Origin: Punica granatum
Lineage: Eukaryota; Streptophyta; Magnoliopsida; Myrtales; Lythraceae
Direction of reading: 5' to 3'
NCBI RefSeq assembly: GCF_007655135.1
Contig: NC_045129.1
Span: forward strand, 18,078,274 to 18,142,273
DNA length: 64,000 nt
The position numbers and the translations under genes are program-made. The notes beneath the pieces were generated by a model that did no database searches, was not told where the DNA came from, and saw nothing but the letters and a program-made list of their open reading frames with translations. Positions within the stretch are counted from its first letter, which is position 1. Each line of letters begins with the position of its first letter. This document shows, one piece after another, positions 10,813 to 21,922 of the stretch.

Positions 10813-12324
10813 ATGGATCGCCCGCGTCCCTATCCTAGGCTGGATGTCATCATCACACCGTCTGCGGATATTACTCGCCTTTGGAACATATTCCGCCCAG
10901 TAGACCGTGCATTCCTCCGACTCTTCTTAGGAGACCTACCATTACTCGCCGATTCTCCCGTTGACTGGACCCTACTCAGAACTGCTATTAGTTTTTGGGA
11001 CACTCAGCGAGCCGTTTTCAGCTTTCATGGGACAGAGTTAGCCCCTACAGTAGAAGAATATGCGACACTTCTTCAGCTGTCTACACCAATTCATGACATC
11101 GTGGTGCCTAACCAGTTTGCCACGATACAGAACAGACTAGCCATCCTTTTAGGTCTCCGCAACGAAGAAGTTCATTGCGAGCTTCAGTATGGAGGGGAGC
11201 ACAGCATTAGGACCACATGGCTCATAGATTTCATACAGGCCCGTGCTCTGAATGCCACGGGAGAGTCTTATCAGCGGGACGCTTGTCACAGGTTTCTTTT
11301 GCTCATCTTCGGGACTACGCTATTCCCGTACTCGTCGAACCTCACAGACGGGGCACTTGCTCAGGTCATCCTCCAAGTGGTAGGAGGCCATAGTTATGTG
11401 GAAGCCGTTTTGGCTGAGACCATTCGGTCTCTTGACTATGTACGAGAGAATCGACGGGGCAGGATGAGAGGATCTCCACATCTACTTCAGATTTGGCTTC
11501 TAGCACACATTAGACCGTTCGGCTTATCCCATCCTTTTTCATGTATCACCGACGAGCGATCACTCATCGCTCGTCTACTTCATGTGTTTCAACCCTCCGA
11601 CCGTAACTACACCGACTGGATGCGGTTTATGGAAGAACTCACCCCAGCACAGTTTTTATGGACTACACGTTGGAATCCTGGCGGTCCCATGATCATGGGA
11701 TGTCCTTCAATTATAGGACTTCCCTTAATCAGTCATTTAGGGAGCACACTTATCTTTCCATCCTGAGTCATCAGACAACTCGGTGGGCTACAAGATATTC
11801 CTATAGAAGCAGATCGCACTTCACACCGCTTCAAGTGGGCAAACACCACAATTTCACTCCCAGATAGGATTCTACGGGTTAGAGAGGTCCGACGCTTATG
11901 GAGCACGCGCATCGTCCAGGAACTGTACTTCCCAGAGCATCCCACTGACAAGGAGCGAGCTTTCGCAGCTACAGCAGCGTATGTGATGCAGTTCCATCCA
12001 TATGGATTCGCACCTGTTCGTCGGCTACGCATGCCACAGATGCTGCCGACATCGCACGCAGACATTTCAGATGCAGAGAGCTCAGTCCAAGGAGTCGTGC
12101 GCACAGAGCTGCAGGTTATTAGGGCAGAACGAGATCGTCTTCGCTGTGAGCTAGTGGATATTCGTGCAGAACTCACTGATCACAGAGAGCTTCAGAGCGA
12201 GTTGGTTCAAACTCGTGCACGCGTAGCCGGCCAAGACAGGGAGATAGCGCGTTTGAACGCTACGCTGGATCGAGCGCGCAGGCAAGAGCGCGCAGGATCT
12301 CCCACCCTTGAGCTCAGTTGCTGA
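10813..12324 (+). pseudogene. Ogre-1 ORF1 (DUF7745/plant-mobile-domain-like), one nonsense codon
   Basis: The frame runs from ATG 10813 to TGA 12322-12324 (about 503 codons), interrupted only by TGA at 11764-11766. The leftward copy has an arginine codon there, so this looks like CGA to TGA. Residues 1-320 form the conserved globular part (PVDRAFLR, PVDW, SFWD, TELAPTVEEYATLL, RRGRMRGSPHLLQIWLLAHI, WNPGGPMI). The last ~80 residues are charged and heptad-like (RAERDRLRCELVDIRAEL), a likely coiled coil. ORF1 upstream of gag is typical of Ogre; nothing is known of its job. It resembles the plant mobile domain family found in both transposons and host silencing proteins, a resemblance I infer from memory. 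Confidence 0.85.
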
Positions 12325-12611
12325 GCGTTTTTGCCTGTACAGAACTCGCGTAGCGCTCACTCAGCTACGGGTTGTAACAGTTGTCGGTTTAATGTTTATG
12401 TTTCCTTTCGAACAGACTGCCTTTGTAAATTATGAAACGTGAATCAAGCTGATGTAATGGCATTAGTGTTTTTAAACTCATACATCTCATGCATTCATAT
12501 TGTCATTTACATCTCGAAGATGGTTAACACACAACAATTGCACTTATACATTACACATATAGGTACTAACAACTGGCGTCGCATCGATACCCTACTCGGG
12601 CACGCGGAAGA

Positions 12612-14255
12612 ATGGCCGAAGAGCAACAACCTGTTATCTCGGAGCAAGACGCGCCACCGATGCCTGCACAGTCCATTCCGGAAGACACACGCATGATATC
12701 ATCTCCAGCATCTACAGCGTATTCCGGTGCTCTTCCAACGCATTTCCCTTCTCCTGCACAGGCGTCATCCAATGTTGTCGATCCCGTGCGTTTTGCTGCA
12801 CTTGAAGGGATCGTTAATTAGTTGGCTGCCAACATGAACACCAATATGACAGAGCTCATGGCTATGCTTCGGGATCAAAACCGAGCTTCCTCGAGCCACA
12901 CTCCGCCTCCTGAACGCAGGACAACTGCTCATCGGAATCCGATCGACCCTCCTATTTATGTGACTGATAGCGAAGATATGTCTTTTCCAGCAATGACATA
13001 TGAGCCGACAATCAGCCCAGTCAGTGATCCTATGCCACCACCACCGGCTCCTACATCAGTGCCATTTCCACCCGCGGCATTCCTATCAACAGATCCCGCA
13101 ATGATCACTTTGCCGCCGCTCACCATACCTACTCAATCTCCAATTTACACCGTTCCACCACCGACGGTTCCTCCAGTAGCGATCACACAAATCCTTGCTC
13201 CCACTACGGAACCTTTTTCCTTCCAAGCTCCACAAACCCAAATGAGCTTCTCCTACCAAACTCCACCGCCTCTAAATATTCCTCCCACTGAGCCAGGCAC
13301 GCCTACTCATGCCGCACCTGCAGTTCTACCGACGAACATTCCTCCTGAAAATGAACAGGAGAAAAGAATGAAGAGAATGGAGGAAACCATTCGAACCCTC
13401 CAAGCAGGCACGTCCCGTCCTGACTTCGGTGACAGTGACTGGAATCTCTTTCCGGGCATGTTGTTACCCCCTAAGATCAAGATTCCAGATTTCAAGAGGT
13501 ACGATGGGACTAAAGACCCTCGGCATCATCTCCGTCACTATCATAGCAAAATGCTTTCGTATTGGGATTACGAGGAATTTGTCATCCAGACTTTCCAAGA
13601 CAGTCTTACGGGATCGGCGCTAGATTGGTTTATGACCCTGAAAGGCGGCGACATCCCTACATGGACAGATCTTTCTCAGAAATTCCTCGACCAATACCGA
13701 TTCTGTGCAGAGACACCTCCTACTCTTCTTGATCTTAGCATGGCAGAGATGAAAGAAAGTCAAACTTTAGAAGCATACGCAACGGAATGGAGGGGAAAAG
13801 CGGCAAAGCACATACCTCCAATCACTGAGCGACAGCAAGTTCAACTGTTTCATTCTACGCTCAGAGGTGCATATTACTCACATCTCCTGGCTCATACTTC
13901 CTCTTTCTCAGACCTGATTGAGGCAAGAAAGAAGTTGGATATGGGAGTTAAGCTAGGAAGAATTGAAGATCCGGCAAGGAAGAAAGACGGAGAGACACCG
14001 AAGAAACAAACTGCCGGAACATCCAGAAGAGGCAAAGACGCGACTATTGGCATCGTCAATTCTGGACATCAAGCTCCACACCCAATGTCGGTGGACTACA
14101 CCCCTGCACTACCGACTTCTCAGCCATATGCGCATCCCGTGCAGTATGTGCAACCTCATCAAACGCCGCAAGCTTATTTCTCAACCCCGCCCACTGTTAT
14201 CCAGTCGCAACCTCCGCAAACCGTATACCCTCCTGTTCAAGTTCAACAAGCATAG
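12612..14255 (+). pseudogene. Ogre-1 gag (capsid/nucleocapsid precursor), one nonsense codon
   Basis: The frame from ATG 12612 is broken by TAG at 12819-12821 (probably from CAG, between VN and LAANM) and then stays open to 14255. The N-terminal ~280 residues are Pro/Thr/Ser-rich and low complexity. The retrotransposon gag domain follows, starting at KIPDFKRYDGTKDPRHHL and containing QTFQDSLTGSALDWF, then WRGKAAK. Gag builds the virus-like particle. The zinc-finger-like segment that normally ends this protein lies just downstream in another frame, so there is a frameshift near 14240. Confidence 0.88.
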
Positions 14256-16232
14256 ACCTCCAGCTTCGAGACCTCCTCCTCAGCCGGCTCAACGTGTCCC
14301 AGCTCCTAGAACTCAACAAGACAGTGCCTGCTAACCGCGTTCACGCAAGCAATACACCAATTTACCGGCTCCTCCCTCTCACATATTCAGACAGCTCCTT
14401 GCAGGCGACAAGATCAAAACAGAAGCACCAAGTCCCCGTTTCGATCCGTCCATGCATAACCAGAATCTTCGATGCGAATTTCATCAGGGTGCTCCTGGTC
14501 ATACCCTGGATACTTGTTGGAGACTTCCGGGATATAAAATTCAGGAGATGATTGATGCAAGACAAATCTCCTCTAATGAGGTGAAGCCGCCGAATGTCCG
14601 TGCCAAATCCTCTTCCTGATCATGGATCAGGTTCAGGACCTTCTGTGAACATGATAGCATCGCTGCTATTGAGAGGAAGAAGACGCGCAAAAGGCCTCAA
14701 CTCCATTTGCCATTAACTATGCTCCAGTAGAAGTCGCATTCGCTCCCGTCCCGTTCGTTATAGAAGGTTCCTGCAAAGGAGCCTTATCACGATAGTCGAG
14801 TTCCTGGACATATGAGAGCGAGGTTGCCAGGCGCAGAACTGGAGATGAGCGCGATGGGAATCACGCGTTCTGGACGGATTTATCAGGGTCAGAGCCGTGA
14901 CAAAGGAAAGGCTCCCACTACTGAGTCTCAACCGTTCCAAGCCGTGTCATTCTTCTACAAAGAAGGTCACCACCAAGATCCAAAAAAGCAAGAAGACCGA
15001 AGATTTCATGAAGGTGATCAAAGCAAGCGAATACAAAGTGGTCGAGCAAATGAGCCAAGTCACCAGCTCATATATCGTTGCTCACATGCTTTTGAGCTCC
15101 GAACCTCATCGGAACGCGTTGCTGAAGTTCTCACTGCGGCACAAGTCCCGAAAGATACTGACACCGAATAGAATCGAGGAGACGGTGTGAACTCTATTTT
15201 CTCGAATCAGATTTCCTTTTCGGAAGACGAAATTCCCTCGGAAGGACAAGGACACTTGCGCGGGCATTGCATATAGTTTGCAAGTGCAAAAACCACGTCG
15301 TTGGTTGAGTCATGATCGACAACGGCTCTACTCTCAATGTTTGCCCCGTCTCCACGTTGAAACAGATGAACGTGGACATGAGTCGCATTGTACAACAAGC
15401 AAGACCACCGTTCGAGCCTTTGACGGCTCTAAGAGAGTGGTGAACGGTGAAATTGAAATGATCTCCTAATTGATGTGGGTCCTTGCTCATTCTCTATTAC
15501 CTTCCAGATCCTGGAAATACCCAATGCTTTTAGTCTCCTACTTGGAAGGCATGGATTCACGCCGCCCTCGGCGCCGTTCCTTCATCATTGCACCAGAAGT
15601 TGAATTTCTTTGACGAGGCAAACTCATCACTGTCAACGGCGAGGAAGATTACGCAAGTCTATAAGAAACGGCCATCCCTTATATCAGCATTGGAGAAGAT
15701 CAGAATCTTCCCTTCCATTCTTTCGACATGATCTCCGTAATTCGAGACTACGGAGAGGTCAGCCATCACGAACTGATCGCATGATTGGAAAGGTTCTCTT
15801 GAAGAACAATTATGTCCCTGGAACTGGACTCGGGGCACGTGCACAGGGAATCCTTCGACCGATTGAAATGGAGGAAATCGCAATAGGAGGAGACTCGGCT
15901 TTCGCCCTCCTGCCATGAGATCATGCAAGTCGTCATGGAAAACATCTACACCGCCTTGCTGCATATTATGGGAGCTCTATAGGGGCATGCCGTTTCCACC
16001 ACTCTCACAGTTTTTTGCAGCACCACCGCAAATCATGGGAGGCACCTCAGAGAACTCGATCACGGAAACAGATGACTTCTCTTCGGATGCAGTTGAGCGT
16101 TTTGGCTTTGCCAGCCATATATGCCGTCACTGAGGAGACATCTTCTAAGGTTCATATCCGCCCTGTACAGGAGGATGAGGAGCTTACCAACTGGACTTCA
16201 ATTCCGCTCTACTCGGCCATAGTTGCCGATGT
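14256..16232 (+). pseudogene. Ogre-1 gag tail, protease and G-patch-like region, frameshifted
   Basis: Coding matches continue in changing frames. A zinc-knuckle-like CEFHQGAPGHTLDTCW lies near 14471-14520. A retropepsin-type segment with MIDNGSTLNV lies near 15310 (Asp-Asn-Gly-Ser where many families have DTG/DSG). A LLGR-type flap region is near 15535. A G-patch-like stretch NNYVPGTGLGARAQGI lies at 15808-15860. The segment ends at a splice donor (16232/16233) in the frame reading PLYSAIVADV. Several indels break the frame, so no protease could be made. Confidence 0.75.
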
Positions 16233-16421
16233 GTAAGACGGTCTTTATACATAATGCTACCTGCATGTCGGCAATGCCATAAGCCACATGACAGAAGAGG
16301 GGTTTTTGTTATGGCTTGTTAATAGAATCCCTGCATGTTTTTTGATTTCCTGTGCCTAAATTCTCTCTTGCACTCGCTTCTAACACCTTTAATTTCTAAA
16401 ACAATTCACTTTCATGTCCAG
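16233..16421 (+). other. Candidate spliced intron of Ogre-1 between protease and RT
   Basis: The donor is GT|GTAAGACG and the acceptor TTTCATGTCCAG|GCTCC, with a pyrimidine-rich tract before it. Joining 16232 to 16422 keeps one frame, so that the codon spanning the junction becomes valine in ...ADV-LQSNPN.... Ogre elements are known to carry a spliced intron at this place, which regulates the gag-pro to pol ratio. Length is 189 nt. Confidence 0.8.
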
Positions 16422-17800
16422 GCTCCAATCGAATCCAAATCACGGATATAACGATTCGAATTCACTCGATACTGAAAGATTCCCACCCAAACGCCAACAC
16501 TTGCGACGTCAACGAGCTGACCTTCTCTTATGCATTAAGGAAGAAGTCATCAAGCAAGTAGACGCGGGATTCTTGGAGGTATGCAATTACTCTGAATGGG
16601 TAGCGAACATTGTTCCAGTGGAGAAGAAGAATGGGAAAGTCAGAGTCTGCATCGACTACCGAGATCTCAATAGGGCTAGCCCAAAGGATAATTTTTCGCT
16701 GCCACACATCGATGTCTGGTGGACAATACAGCGCGCCACACACAATTCTCCTTCATGGATGGTTTCTCTGGATACAATAATTCAGATGGCCAAAGAAGAC
16801 AAGTCAAGACCACATTCATCACGATGTGGGGTACATTTGCTACAAGGTCTTGCCTTTCGGTCTCAAAAATGCTGGGGCAACCTATCAACGGGCAATGGTC
16901 ACTCTCTTTCATGACATGATGCATAAAGAGATCGAGGTCTCTATGTCGACAACATGATCGCGAAGTCCAAAGAAGGAGAAGATCATTTGGTTAACCTCAA
17001 ATGATTGTTCAACCGCCTCAAGAAATATAAACTCCGACTTAACCAGCGAAATGCACATTTGGCGTCAAGTCAGGGAAATTGTTAGGGTTATAGTTGTGAG
17101 GAAGGCATCAAGGTCGACCCTGACAAAGTTAAAGCGATCATGGAATTGCCCCCTCCATCGACAGTGCGCGAAGTGAGGAGCTACTTAGGACGGCTGAATT
17201 ACATCGCGCGTTCATTGCAAATTTGACAGATAAGTGCCAACCACTCTTCGGTCTGCTTCGCAAAAATGCAGCGGTCGAATGGGAGATGAGGTGTCAGAAA
17301 GCTTTTGATACCATCAAGGCATATCTAATTCAGCCGCGGTGTTGGTTCCACCTTCAACGGATCGTCCTCTCATTTGTACTTGACGGTGCGCGCGACAATC
17401 CATCGGATGCATGTTAGGGCAAAAGGACGAATCCTCTCACAGCAGAGCGAGCAATTTATTATTTAAGCAAAAAGTTCACTGAAGGGGAGTCCAACTACCT
17501 GAGATAGAGAAAATGTGTTGCGCACTTGTGTGGGTCATGCAAAGGCTCCGGCAATACACTCTCTACCATACTGTTCGCCTGCTGTCGAAGACAGATCCTT
17601 TGAAATATCTACTTAGCACTCCGTCCTCCATGAGGAATATAGCAAAATGGCGTTGCCAACTGACGGAGTACGACATCGAATATGTGTCGCGCACATCAGT
17701 CAAGGGCCAAGCGATAGCAGATCATCTAGCAGAGTTCCCGATTGTCGATGACACACCGATCGACTCTGACTTCCCAGACGAAAAAATCCTCCAAATGAGT
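16422..17800 (+). pseudogene. Ogre-1 reverse transcriptase and first RNase H, frameshifted
   Basis: RT matches include EVIKQVDAGFLEV, VANIVPVEKKNGKVRVC, DYRDLNRASPKD and MDGFSGYN. The active site at 16942-16953 reads Tyr-Val-Asp-Asn, so the second catalytic Asp is lost (GAC to AAC). The thumb/connection segment AIMELPPPSTVREVRSYLG is near 17140. RNase H-like sequence follows at 17240-17800 (AFDTIK, MCCALVWVMQRLR, KTDPLKYLL, KWRCQLTEYDI, KGQAIADHLAE). At least four frame changes are needed to read through. Confidence 0.85.
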
Positions 17801-17805
17801 GGGTG

Positions 17806-18483
17806 AGGAGGAAATCACCAGATGGAAGATGTACTTCGATGGTGCAGTCAATTCCACCGGGTCAGGGATTGGCGCAGTGCTGATATCCCCGGAAGGGCGT
17901 CATTTCCCTGTTGCAGCGAAGATTGATTTCCCCTGCCACCAAAACATAGCCGAATATGAGGCATGTATCCTCGGCTTGCAGGCGGCAATCGACCTCAAAG
18001 TCAAAGAGCTTGAAGTGTTTGGAGATTCCATGCTCACAATCTTTCAGACACTCAAACAGTGGAAGACGAAAGATCCAAAACTGGTGCCATATCATGAGTA
18101 CCTGAAGACTTGACAGAAAACTTCAAGGACATCTCATTTACATACACACCGCGCATGAAGAACCAGTTCGCCGATGCACTCGCAACACTCGCTTCCATGG
18201 TTAGCATCACAAAAGAGAATCTCATCGAGCCCCTCGAGTTTGAGATTGCTCAGGGTCCTGCCCATTGCGATGTAATCGACGTTGTCGACGGCAAACCGTG
18301 GTACGCAGACATTAAACACTTGCTACAAACGGGTCAATTCCCAGCATTCACCGATCGACATGACCGGAGGACTCTTCGGCGCATTGTAGCAAATTTCTTC
18401 CTGAGTGGTGAAACCTTTATCACCGCCGTTCATTCGATGCCACACTGCTTCGGTGTGTTGATGAGAATGAGGCACAACGCCTC
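17806..18483 (+). pseudogene. Ogre-1 second RNase H (archaeal-type) and linker to integrase
   Basis: KMYFDGAVNSTGSGIGAVLI opens an RNase H fold with the first catalytic Asp. NIAEYEACILGL supplies the Glu, and EVFGDSMLTI the next Asp. The sequence then shifts frame at 18110 and continues through NQFADALATLASMV. A second, archaeal-type RNase H after the normal one is diagnostic of the Tat clade of plant Ty3/gypsy elements. The frameshift at about 18110 is the only break I see. Confidence 0.85.
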
Positions 18484-19549
18484 ATGGAAGAAGTGCACGA
18501 GGGAAATTGCGGACCTCACATGAACGGGCTCATGCTAGCAAAGAAGCTCATGCGACTTGGGTATTTCTGGTCCACCATGGAGACTGACTGCGTCAAACAT
18601 GTCAGGCATTGTCACTTGTGTCAAGTTTACGCAAATCAGATCAGAGCACCACCCAACGAGCTGCATCCAATGGCTACTCCGTGGCCCTTTTCAATGTGGG
18701 GCATGGATGTGATTGGTCCTATTAACCCCAAAGCATCCAATGGACACTTGTACATACTGGTAGCTATCGATTACTTCACCAAATGGATCGAAGCTATCAC
18801 CCTTGCATCGGTCACTGCAAAAACCGTGGCACGCTTCCTCAAACGCGACATTATCGCACGTTACGGGGTCCCTGCGACACTTGTCACAGACAACGCCAAG
18901 AATTTGAATAATAAGCTCATCGACGAGCTCTGTGCACAGTTCAGATTCTACACCGCAATTCCTCTCCGTATCGTCCACAAATGAACGGCGCTGGTAGAGG
19001 CAAGCAAACAAGAACATAAAGAAAATCATTGAAAAGATGACAGTTAATTACAGAGACTGGCACGAGATGCTCCCGTTCGCACTCTTGGCGTATCGGACTT
19101 CTATCCGCTCGTCCACTGGATCAACCCCATATTCTTTGGTCTACGGCATGGAAGCAGTTCTTCCAATCGAAGTAGAGATTCCCTCTATAAGGATCTTTGC
19201 CGAGTCCAAGCTCAAGGAAGCAGAGTGGGCGAAGAAACGCTATGAACAGCTCAATCTCATTGATGAGAGGCGGCTAATAGCACTTTGCCACGGTCAGTGC
19301 TATCAGCAAAGAATGGCCCGAGCTTTTAACAAGAAAGTTCGTCCCCGCGAGTTCAGCCCCGGTGACCTCGTCCTGCGGAAAGTTTTGCATATCGCCCCTG
19401 ATTCCAGGGGCAAGTTTGCTTACAAATACGACGGTCCCTTCATTGTTAAAGAAGTCTTTGACGGGGGAGCAATCATTCTCAATGATATGGACGGGAACGA
19501 GAACGCTCTTCCGGTCAACGCTGATACACTTAAGAAATACTATCCATGA
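18484..19549 (+). pseudogene. Ogre-1 integrase, frameshifted
   Basis: The HHCC zinc-binding domain is seen as HEGNCGPHMNG plus CVKHVRHCHLC. The catalytic core has GMDVIGPI (first Asp) and TLVTDNAKNLNN (second Asp). The glutamate region after about 18950 is frameshifted and partly lost (compare 43820-43870 in Ogre-2). The C-terminal part reopens at 19037 (PFALLAYRTSIRSSTGSTPY, VYGMEAVLPIE, PGDLVLRKVL) and ends YKYDGPF...KKYYP at 19549. It is flanked by the long 3' noncoding region. Confidence 0.88.
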
Positions 19550-19717
19550 TGGTGTTTCTCTCATTCCACTGTGGACGTTTACCTCAAATGCACATTACAT
19601 TTTTAACTTTCTTCGCATGTACAATCTCCCAGCACTTTCATTTCTGCTTATTAATACATTCCCCGCTTCTGCTCTTTCCCTTTCTCTGAACTTGTCCTGA
19701 GAGAAAAATAATAAATC

Positions 19718-20010
19718 TCCCGCTAGGTTGAAAACCTCTTTGAGGTGACCTGGGCAAAAATTAGGGAATGAGGGGCACGGTTTAAAATCCCGCCAAAGGG
19801 GGGCCGTGGCGAAATGAGAGTACAAAACGAAATCCTCGCTAGAGTGAAAACCAGAAAGGGTGCTCTAGGCAAAAGTTAGAGGAACCGAGAGGTATGACCA
19901 GATCCAAATGGGACGGTCATAGCAAAAGGTGAGCTCTAAATGAGAGAAGAGTCTAAAAGAATACCCCGCTAGGTCGTCACGTATCTTGCGACCTAGGCAA
20001 AAGTTAGGGG
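19718..20010 (+). other. Array of five structured stem-loop units in the Ogre 3' noncoding region
   Basis: The units lie at about 19718-19767, 19771-19820, 19834-19882, 19886-19934 and 19964-20010. A typical unit is an outer stem (TCCC/GGGA, CCTC/GAGG, CCCC/GGGG), then G, then an inner stem beginning CTAG (CTAGGT/ACCTGG, CTAGAG/CTCTAG, CTAGGTCG/CGACCTAG) capped by a small hairpin, then the fixed strand GCAAAA-G-TTAG. Units 2 and 4 use other stems (CACGG/CCGTG, ATGACC/GGTCAT) before a similar GCAAAAG-like strand. The stems differ but stay paired, and Ogre-2 has the same five units with further compensatory changes (44528-44820). This points to selection on RNA structure while the element was active. 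Confidence 0.65.
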
Positions 20011-20647
20011 CCTTCGGCAGCTCGACTATGAAATGACAGTTACACTCAGTGTGAAGCGACAACAAGTAGTAGCTTGGCAGTCTCCGATGCAAGCAAACTC
20101 TCTTTGACTCTCACAGCACAAGACACGTTTCGACATGCAGTCGAATCGTCATATCCTTGATGTGGAGGATCCCAAAATCCCTCCGTTTTCCCTAATGCAA
20201 ATTCTACGGGTCATGCCCGTTCTGTAAACATAAGCCTTTTTGTCGAGTCACAATTTAGCGGGAGACGACCACCCCTTCAAATGGTCATCATGTTCAAATC
20301 CCCAAAGCATTATTATTCAGACTTCTTTACACATCTTCATTATGGCTATAGAGTAGGATTGACAACCACTATTAGCCCTTTTGATTCTAGATGCAGGAAG
20401 CAGGATTTGAACCCCGAAAAGAGTTTCTCTTTGACGAATGCATGTCCGTCTTATGCCAAGAGCTACAGTCTAAATCCGAAGAGAGACCTTCAGGATAACA
20501 CTCCAAGCATTCAGTGACATCCAAATCAGTTGGCGAGCAATGAAACGTCCTACCACAGCATCGATTGCGACATGGACGAACTCAACGATGGAAGAAACAC
20601 AATGATTCCTTCCACACCTCACACTACTCCTCAGTGTTTGCATTTAC
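20011..20647 (+). other. Ogre-1 3' noncoding region without a gene
   Basis: Conserved with Ogre-2 (44821-45470) at blocks such as TTACACTCAGTGTGAAGCGAC and CGTTTCGACATGCAGTCGAA, the latter containing an inverted repeat. The short ORFs here are not supported by any domain. Confidence 0.6.
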
Positions 20648-21440
20648 TTCGCGCACCTTTATTTCTGTAATGCACTTCCATTGGCGTGCACCTTCTCAGG
20701 ATCGCAGTGCGCCTTTATTTCCGCAATGCACTTTAATTAGCGTGCACCCTCTCAGGATCGCAGTGCGCCTTTATTTCCGCAATGCACTTTAATTAGCGTG
20801 CACCCTCTCAGGATCGCAGTGCACATTTATTTCCGCAATGCACTTTAATTAGCGTGCACCCTCTCAGGATCGCAGTGCACATTTATTTCCGCAATGCACT
20901 TTAATTGGCGTGCACCCTCTCAGGATCGCAGTGCACATTTATTTCCGCAATGCACTTTAATTGGCGTGCACCCTCTCAGGATCGCAGTGCACATTTATTT
21001 CCGCAATGCACTTTAATTGGCGTGCACTCTCTCAGGATCGCAGTGCACATTTATTTCCGCAATGCACTTTAATTGGCGTGCACCTTCTCAGGATTGCAGT
21101 GCACATTTATTTCCGCAATGCACTTTAATTGGCGTGCACCTTCTCAGGATCGCAGTGCACATTTATTTCCGCAATGCACTTTAATTGGCGTGCACCCTCT
21201 CAGGATCGCAGTGCACATTTATTTCCGCAATGCACTTTAATTAGCGTGCACCCTCTCAGGATCGCAGTGCACATTTATTTCCGCAATGCACTTTAATTAG
21301 CGTGCACCCTCTCAGGATCGCAGTGCACATTTATTTCCGCAATGCACTTTAATTGGCGTGCACCTTCTCAGGATCGCAGTGCACATTTATTTCCGCAATG
21401 CACTTTAATTGGCGTGCACCTTCTCAGGATCGCAGTGCAC
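20648..21440 (+). repeat. 56-bp minisatellite, about 14 tandem copies
   Basis: The unit is 56 bp, checked at 20761, 20817 and 20873. It contains TTTATTTCCGCAATGCAC, TTTAATTRGCGTGCAC and CTCTCAGGATCGCAGTGCAC. Copies are nearly identical; the first copies differ most. It lies between integrase and the 3' LTR, where Ogre elements often carry tandem arrays. Confidence 0.93.
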
Positions 21441-21648
21441 ATTGCAAACCCGCCGAGCAAGCGCTCGTGCACCTCGCAAGTCCACCGGGTAGGCGCCTTT
21501 GAACCATGCAGTTCATTCGGTACGCGCCCCGTGCATATTGCAAACCCGCCGAGCAAGAGCTCATGCACCTCGCAAGTCCACCGGGTAGGCGCCTTTGAAC
21601 CATGCAGTTCATTCGGTATGCGCCCCGTGCATATTGCAAACCCTTCGG
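21441..21648 (+). repeat. 96-bp tandem repeat, two copies plus a partial third
   Basis: Starts at 21441, 21537 and 21633 with ATTGCAAACCC. The unit contains CGCCGAGCAAGCGCTCGTGCA and GTCCACCGGGTAGGCGCC. Related GGGCAAGCGCCCGTGCA blocks occur in Ogre-2 at 45622-45945. Confidence 0.88.
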
Positions 21649-21904
21649 GTCAATCCCGACTACTTTTCTTGCATTGGGGTCAGTCCCCGTCGGGTCAGTC
21701 CCGACTTTAATTGCCTGTTTCAGCTTTGTTCCGAACTCTACATGTCTATTGTGCGCATCTCACCATATTCCCTTTTTATTAGGTACAACATCCTACATAT
21801 CCAAAGCAAAAAGGAGAGGGCCATATAGGAAATTCCACCTTGATCATTGCTATCAAACTGGGGTGCGTTTGAAATCTTTGATTGCATCCTCTACTCGAGC
21901 AAGC

Positions 21905-21922
21905 AATCAAAGAGGGGCAAGC
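21905..21922 (+). other. Ogre-1 polypurine tract
   Basis: AATCAAAGAGGGGCAAGC ends directly before the TGTCAGC start of the 3' LTR. Ogre-2 has the equivalent at 46591-46605. Confidence 0.75.

Noticed and set aside
20648..21440. CRISPR-like direct repeats
   Set aside because: Units are contiguous with no unique spacers, and the context is a plant retrotransposon.
21342..21710. ORFs across the 56-bp and 96-bp repeats
   Set aside because: Products are repeat translations in several frames and on both strands; no domain.
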